A stretch of 11,332 bases of DNA, from positions 1 to 11,332 of the forward strand of contig CAMLCW010000158.1 in the NCBI GenBank assembly GCA_946478645.1, given 5' to 3'. The notes below the pieces were generated by a model. It did no database searches and was not told the origin of the DNA. It worked only from the letters and a program-made list of their open reading frames with translations. A program made the position numbers and the translations under genes. The DNA comes from an uncultured Variovorax sp. (GTDB lineage: Bacteria > Pseudomonadota > Gammaproteobacteria > Burkholderiales > Burkholderiaceae). Shown here in pieces: positions 8,703-11,332 of the stretch (the stretch's first letter is position 1; each line of letters opens with the position of its first letter).

Positions 8703-8761
8703 TGGGTGAACAAGGCCCCCGAGCGAGGTGCCTGCCCCGGCAAGGGGCGGTGACCTACCCA
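8703..8761 (+). promoter_or_regulatory. Possible structured 5' leader of the small exported protein gene
   Basis: Three nested complementary pairs fit one long hairpin: TGGGT 8703-8707 with ACCCA 8757-8761, AGGT 8726-8729 with ACCT 8753-8756, and GCCCC 8734-8738 with GGGGC 8744-8748 around the loop GGCAA. The outer and middle 3' arms are contiguous; the 5' side carries an 18-base bulge. It matches no riboswitch or tRNA I recognise, and high GC makes some pairing by chance likely. Confidence 0.3.
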
Positions 8762-8801
8762 AGACCGGTTCGAATCATCCAAGCGAAAACTGAACTGAAC
8801 T

Positions 8802-8807
8802 GAAGGA
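8802..8807 (+). promoter_or_regulatory. Ribosome binding site of the small exported protein gene
   Basis: GAAGGA lies seven bases before the ATG at 8815 and supports that start. Confidence 0.65.
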
Positions 8808-8814
8808 AATCAAA

Positions 8815-9195
8815 ATGACCGCCTCGAAGATCCTCTCCGCCGTTGCCGTTGCACTCCTGGCCGTGACCGGTGCCGCCCACGCCGAAAGCTATGAAGGTGT
8901 GCACCCGCTGACCAACGGCGTCAGCAGCGCCCAAGTCGCGAGCGAAGCCGTGGCCGCTGCGCACAGCGCCGACCCCTACGCCACCGGCGCCCAGGCCGGC
9001 CCGGCCCGCGCTTTCGCGTCGACCGTGAGCGTCGACGCCGTCCGCGCCGAAGCCGTGGCCGCCGCACGCAGCGCCGACCCGTATGCCGAAGGCGCTTCGT
9101 CCGGCGTGGCGCCGTTGGTCGCCAGCACGGTCGACCGCGCCACCGTGCGTGCCGCAGCCCGCGCTGCCGCTCACGGCGACGCGCTGCCGCTGTAA
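8815..9195 (+). CDS. Small exported alanine-rich repeat protein, DUF4148-like
   Basis: A 126-residue precursor with a classical signal peptide: Lys5, a hydrophobic core at about 6-18, and an AHA signal peptidase I site after A23. The mature part of about 103 residues starts ESYEGV and is almost entirely repeats: two copies of a 35-residue unit (36-70 and 71-105) and a third cut short at 21 residues (106-126). Each full copy contains EAVAAA, then SADPYA, then a loop ending AST. There are no cysteines and no catalytic motif. It resembles the short secreted proteins common in Comamonadaceae and Burkholderiales, often labelled DUF4148 or mislabelled from unrelated families. It appears monocistronic, with its own ribosome binding site and a strong terminator. 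The fate (periplasm or outside) and function are unknown; the family name comes from memory of similar proteins. Confidence 0.85.
   Translation: MTASKILSAVAVALLAVTGAAHAESYEGVHPLTNGVSSAQVASEAVAAAHSADPYATGAQAGPARAFASTVSVDAVRAEAVAAARSADPYAEGASSGVAPLVASTVDRATVRAAARAAAHGDALPL
8920..9192 (+). repeat. Tandem 105-base (35-codon) coding repeats
   Basis: Units start at 8920, 9025 and 9130, the last only 63 bases long. The block GAAGCCGTGGCC recurs at 8944 and 9049, exactly 105 bases apart. Nearby differences are largely synonymous (for example CTAC versus GTAT at the PY codons), showing an older internal duplication kept under protein-level constraint. Confidence 0.8.
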
Positions 9196-9231
9196 GCCAC
9201 AGCGAGTTCGGGCCGCCGTGGCCCGTCTCCG

Positions 9232-9265
9232 AAAGCCGGCCCTGCGAATGCGGTGCCGGCTTTTT
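9232..9265 (+). terminator. Rho-independent terminator after the small exported protein gene
   Basis: A perfect 9-base stem AAAGCCGGC (9232-9240) pairs with GCCGGCTTT (9255-9263) around a 14-base loop, and the T-run is at 9261-9265. A smaller GGGCC/GGCCC hairpin (9210-9214 with 9220-9224) lies just before it. Its place 37 bases after the stop codon fits the end of a single-gene transcript. Confidence 0.85.
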
Positions 9266-9288
9266 CACATGCGCGTATCGCCAAGGTG

Positions 9289-9316
9289 TTCGCAAAGCAT
9301 GCTTTCGGCTTATAGG
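9289..9316 (+). promoter_or_regulatory. Candidate promoter with a 12-base palindrome in its spacer
   Basis: TTCGCA (9289-9294) and TATAGG (9311-9316) each match the sigma-70 consensus at four of six positions, 16 bases apart. The spacer holds the perfect palindrome AAAGCATGCTTT (9294-9305). This is the expected place for a promoter, since the upstream terminator closes the previous unit and the next gene starts at 9368. The palindrome could be an operator half-site pair; no regulator is identified. Confidence 0.35.
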
Positions 9317-9323
9317 CCGCGGT

Positions 9324-9348
9324 GCCCGGCTCACCGAGAATGCCGGGC
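9324..9348 (+). promoter_or_regulatory. Hairpin in the presumed leader of the DUF6891-like gene
   Basis: GCCCGGC (9324-9330) pairs perfectly with GCCGGGC (9342-9348) around an 11-base loop. It ends 19 bases before the ATG and has no T-run, so it is not a terminator. It could shape translation initiation or simply reflect GC-rich sequence. Confidence 0.35.
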
Positions 9349-9367
9349 TGCTTCCGCTCCGACACGC

Positions 9368-9973
9368 ATGGCCCTCACTCTCGATCCCGAAGACACGCGC
9401 GCGCGCATCCACGACCTGGTGTGGTGCGGCTTCCATCCCGATGCCGACGTCGAGTGGATGATCACCGACGAGTACCTCGATCCCGACGAGCTCACGGTCG
9501 ACGACCGCGCCTGGATCAAGGCCGAGGCCGCGCGCGCCTGTGCCGAGAAGCGCGCCGCGGAGGCCGGCTGGCCCGCCCAGACCGAGTACGACCGGCTCGA
9601 GGCCGTGTTCGCGCAGTTGCGTGCCGAGAAGATCATCGCGCTGCATCGCGCGGGCAACACCCTGGCCGACGGCCATGACGACGTGCGCGAACGGTGGCGC
9701 GCCGCAGGGCGCATGGCCTCGGGCATCCGCGGCTGCTGCTTCTATCACGCGCTGGATCTCGACAGGGCGGTGCGCACCGGAATGCTCTACCTGGCGTTCA
9801 GCGGCGGCATGATTCCCGAGCTCGAGAAGCGCGAGGCCAACACGGTGGCGGTCGGCCGGCGCATCGTCGAGCTGCTGCAGTCCGCGGGCTTCGAAGCGCG
9901 CTGGAGCGGCAGCATCAGCGAACGCATCGAGGCCGGCCTCGGCCAATGGCGCAAGCGCAGCCCGCTCGCTTGA
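9368..9973 (+). CDS. Cytosolic protein of unknown function, DUF6891-like
   Basis: A 201-residue soluble protein with no signal peptide or membrane segment. It begins [19 protein letters not shown] and has an acidic N-terminal stretch ([14 protein letters not shown]) and a helical middle. The C-terminal block reads [14 protein letters not shown], then LYLAFSGGM, then [14 protein letters not shown], then [13 protein letters not shown]. That order (a CC pair, an FYH-type motif, LYLA, and a late helix followed by a W-x-G motif) is what I remember of DUF6891 proteins; I could not confirm it by a profile search. ATG 9368 is chosen because the frame upstream runs back through the terminator. No strong ribosome binding site is visible. 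It follows a possible promoter and lies 67 bases before the oxidoreductase gene, so the two may be co-transcribed. No function is known. Confidence 0.82.
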   Translation: MALTLDPEDTRARIHDLVWCGFHPDADVEWMITDEYLDPDELTVDDRAWIKAEAARACAEKRAAEAGWPAQTEYDRLEAVFAQLRAEKIIALHRAGNTLADGHDDVRERWRAAGRMASGIRGCCFYHALDLDRAVRTGMLYLAFSGGMIPELEKREANTVAVGRRIVELLQSAGFEARWSGSISERIEAGLGQWRKRSPLA

Positions 9974-10013
9974 GCCCGCCCCGCGCCGCTGCAATGGCCT
10001 GCGCCAGCAAGGG

Positions 10014-10029
10014 TCGCGCGTTCGCGCGA
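10014..10029 (+). promoter_or_regulatory. Perfect GC hairpin before the flavin oxidoreductase start
   Basis: TCGCGCG (10014-10020) and CGCGCGA (10023-10029) are perfect complements separated by TT, giving a practical stem of six pairs. It lies 11 bases upstream of the ATG at 10041, where a ribosome binding site would start. No T-run follows, so it is not an intrinsic terminator. Confidence 0.4.
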
Positions 10030-10040
10030 TCATCGGGCGC

Positions 10041-11027
10041 ATGATTCCGTTCTCGATCCTCGACCTCTCGCCCATCACCGAAGGCAGCGACGCCGCGCAG
10101 TCGTTCCGCAACTCGCTCTCGCTGGCGCGGCACGGCGAGGCGCTCGGCTACACGCGCTACTGGCTGGCGGAGCACCACGGCATGCCCGGCATCGCCAGCG
10201 CGGCCACGGCGGTGCTGCTGTCGTACATCGGCGCGGGCACCTCGACCATCCGCATCGGCGCCGGCGGCGTGATGCTGCCGAACCATTCGCCGCTCGTGAT
10301 CGCCGAGCAGTTCGGCACGCTGGAGTCGCTGTACCCGGGGCGCGTCGACCTCGGCCTGGGCCGTGCGCCGGGTTCCGACCAGCGCACTGCGCGCGCGCTG
10401 CGGCGCAACCTCGAATCCGACGCCGACCAGTTCCCGCAGGACGTGGTCGAGCTGATGGACTTCATGTCGAAGAACCCACAGCAGGCCGTGCGCGCCGTGC
10501 CGGGCGCGGGGCTCGAGGTGCCGGTGTGGATCCTCGGTTCGAGCACCTTCGGCGCGCAGCTCGCGGCGCACCTGGGCCTGCCCTACGCCTTCGCGTCGCA
10601 CTTCGCGCCGCAGCAGCTGATGCAGGCGATCCAGATCTACCGCGAGACCTTCAAGCCCTCGGCGCAGCTGCAGAAGCCGTACGTGATGCTGGGCTTCAAC
10701 GTGTTCGTGGCCGACACCGATGCCGAGGCCGAATTCCGCGCCTCCTCGTGGCAGCAGGCCTTCGTCAACCTGCGCAGCGGCCGGCCCGGGCGCCTGCCGC
10801 CGCCCGTCGAGGGCTACCGCCAGAAGGTGGGGCCGGCCGAGAACGCGCTGCTCGATTCGGTGCTGTCGTGTTCGGCCGTCGGCTCTCCCGCCACGGTGCG
10901 CGAGGGTGTGCGCGCCTTCGTCGAACGCACGGGGGCCGACGAGCTGATGATCACCTCGCAGGTGTTCGACCATGCGGCGCGGCTGCGCTCCTACGAGCTG
11001 CTGGCCGGGCTGCGCGCGCAGGGCTGA
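10041..11027 (+). CDS. YhbW-like LLM-class flavin-dependent oxidoreductase
   Basis: A 328-residue cytosolic protein of the bacterial luciferase-like (LLM) superfamily, a TIM-barrel family that binds reduced FMN or F420. It matches the YhbW/MsnO8-type subgroup in length (E. coli YhbW is about 335 residues) and motifs: [15 protein letters not shown] near residues 39-53, [15 protein letters not shown] near 72-86 and [15 protein letters not shown] near 99-113, followed by a [19 protein letters not shown] block and the late [17 protein letters not shown] block. The physiological substrate of this subgroup is not established. In a betaproteobacterium FMN is the expected cofactor (inference). The ATG at 10041 gives the family's usual N-terminus, but the ribosome binding site is weak and a GC hairpin lies just before it. 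It is followed after 51 bases by mnmA, with no clear terminator between. Confidence 0.93.
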   Translation: MIPFSILDLSPITEGSDAAQSFRNSLSLARHGEALGYTRYWLAEHHGMPGIASAATAVLLSYIGAGTSTIRIGAGGVMLPNHSPLVIAEQFGTLESLYPGRVDLGLGRAPGSDQRTARALRRNLESDADQFPQDVVELMDFMSKNPQQAVRAVPGAGLEVPVWILGSSTFGAQLAAHLGLPYAFASHFAPQQLMQAIQIYRETFKPSAQLQKPYVMLGFNVFVADTDAEAEFRASSWQQAFVNLRSGRPGRLPPPVEGYRQKVGPAENALLDSVLSCSAVGSPATVREGVRAFVERTGADELMITSQVFDHAARLRSYELLAGLRAQG

Positions 11028-11060
11028 TTTCCCCCACGCCGCGGGCCCCGGGCGCGGGGC

Positions 11061-11069
11061 TGGGACAAT
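11061..11069 (+). promoter_or_regulatory. Candidate extended -10 element for mnmA, with very short leader
   Basis: TGG followed by GACAAT (11064-11069) matches an extended -10: TGn plus four of six consensus bases. The predicted transcript start falls at about 11075-11079, at or just before the ATG at 11079. No -35 box and no ribosome binding site are visible, which fits a nearly leaderless message. A GC hairpin, GCCCCG/CGGGGC at 11045-11060, abuts it. Confidence 0.4.
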
Positions 11070-11078
11070 GGCGTGCTT

Positions 11079-11332
11079 ATGGCAGCAGCAAAGCAACGCA
11101 TCGTGGTGGGACTGAGCGGCGGGGTCGACTCCGCCGTCACTGCGCACCTGCTCAAGCAGCAGGGGCACGAGGTGGTCGGCATCTTCATGAAGAACTGGGA
11201 AGACGACGACGACGGCGAGTACTGCTCGTCGAACATCGACTTCGTCGACGCTGCGAGCGTGGCCGACGTGCTGGGCATCGAGATCGAGCACGTCAACTTC
11301 GCGGCCGACTACAAGGACCGCGTCTTCGCCGA
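11079..11332 (+). CDS. mnmA: tRNA-specific 2-thiouridylase MnmA, 3'-truncated by the window edge
   Basis: The first 84 codons of MnmA (TrmU), which installs the 2-thio group on wobble uridine 34 of tRNA-Lys, -Glu and -Gln, using ATP to adenylate the base and sulfur delivered as a cysteine persulfide. The PP-loop ATP-binding motif SGGVDS is at residues 13-18. The conserved MKNWEDDDD segment, [17 protein letters not shown] and the [12 protein letters not shown] block follow in family order. The catalytic cysteines lie beyond the window. ATG 11079 gives the standard start [15 protein letters not shown]; the ATG at 11068 is out of frame and overlaps the presumed -10 box. There is no visible ribosome binding site. 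Confidence 0.96.
   Translation, partial: MAAAKQRIVVGLSGGVDSAVTAHLLKQQGHEVVGIFMKNWEDDDDGEYCSSNIDFVDAASVADVLGIEIEHVNFAADYKDRVFA

Larger units (their letters stand above)
8572..8814 (+). other. 243-base spacer with no gene
   Basis: No credible coding sequence. It begins just after the histidine kinase stop, where a weak GACCG/CGGTC inverted repeat (8576-8591) has no T-run, so it is not a convincing terminator. The middle is locally more AT-rich (about 8601-8680). CACAAT at 8667-8672 matches a -10 box at four of six positions but has no recognisable -35. The last part carries a possible folded leader and three ACTGA copies ahead of the ribosome binding site of the small exported protein. A promoter for that gene is expected here, but I cannot place it securely. 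Confidence 0.5.

Noticed and set aside
8766..8780. GGTTCGAATC, resembling the T-loop of a tRNA or tmRNA
   Set aside because: The flanking bases do not form a T-stem, and no acceptor, D or anticodon arm can be found. The resemblance comes from the TTCGAA palindrome.
8789..8803. Three tandem copies of ACTGA before the ribosome binding site
   Set aside because: Only 15 bases long; too short to call a functional repeat without comparison to relatives.
9083..9367. Upstream extension of the DUF6891-like frame to 9083
   Set aside because: It would overlap the end of the exported protein gene and read through a clear intrinsic terminator; the sequence there is not family-like.
11045..11060. GCCCCG/CGGGGC hairpin as a terminator of the oxidoreductase gene
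   Set aside because: No T-run follows and it abuts the presumed mnmA -10 element. In DNA this GC-rich such stems are common.
9915..11291. Long antisense open frame opposite the oxidoreductase and mnmA
   Set aside because: Shadow of strongly G/C-ending codons on the + strand. The product is His/Arg/Gln-rich without recognisable motifs.

Overview
The window looks like chromosome of a high-GC betaproteobacterium, most likely a Comamonadaceae member close to Variovorax. I infer this from the strongly G/C-ending codons of most genes, the MnmA N-terminus, the YhbW-type oxidoreductase and the small secreted repeat protein. No database search was possible. All genes I accept lie on the + strand. I see no mobile element, CRISPR array, tRNA or rRNA.

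Bases 3-6525 form one tightly packed signalling operon. It holds a FixJ/NarL-type response regulator (5' end outside the window), a receiver-only protein, and a 1845-residue protein kinase-like / AAA ATPase / GAF / PAS / histidine kinase. The first three genes are joined by two GTGA stop/start overlaps. The giant protein probably senses through its helical, GAF and PAS parts, autophosphorylates at His1622 and passes phosphate to one or both small receivers. Its N-terminal Ser/Thr-kinase-like domain lacks residues needed for catalysis. A second kinase follows 42 bases later (6568-8571): a membrane histidine kinase of the 7TM-DISM plan with a HisKA_3 core and no regulator of its own nearby. Codon usage changes sharply between these two kinases, so the first block may have a separate history.

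Bases 8572-9265 hold a 243-base spacer with a possible folded leader, a gene for a 126-residue exported protein built from 35-residue repeats, and a clear intrinsic terminator. Bases 9266-9973 hold a possible promoter with a perfect 12-base palindrome in its spacer, a leader hairpin and a cytosolic protein resembling DUF6891.

Bases 10041-11027 encode a YhbW-like flavin-dependent oxidoreductase. From 11079 the window contains the first 84 codons of the tRNA 2-thiouridylase gene mnmA, which appears to be transcribed with almost no leader. The most unusual content is the signalling block: a split version of the domain set seen fused in fungal group X hybrid histidine kinases, with a degenerate kinase head.
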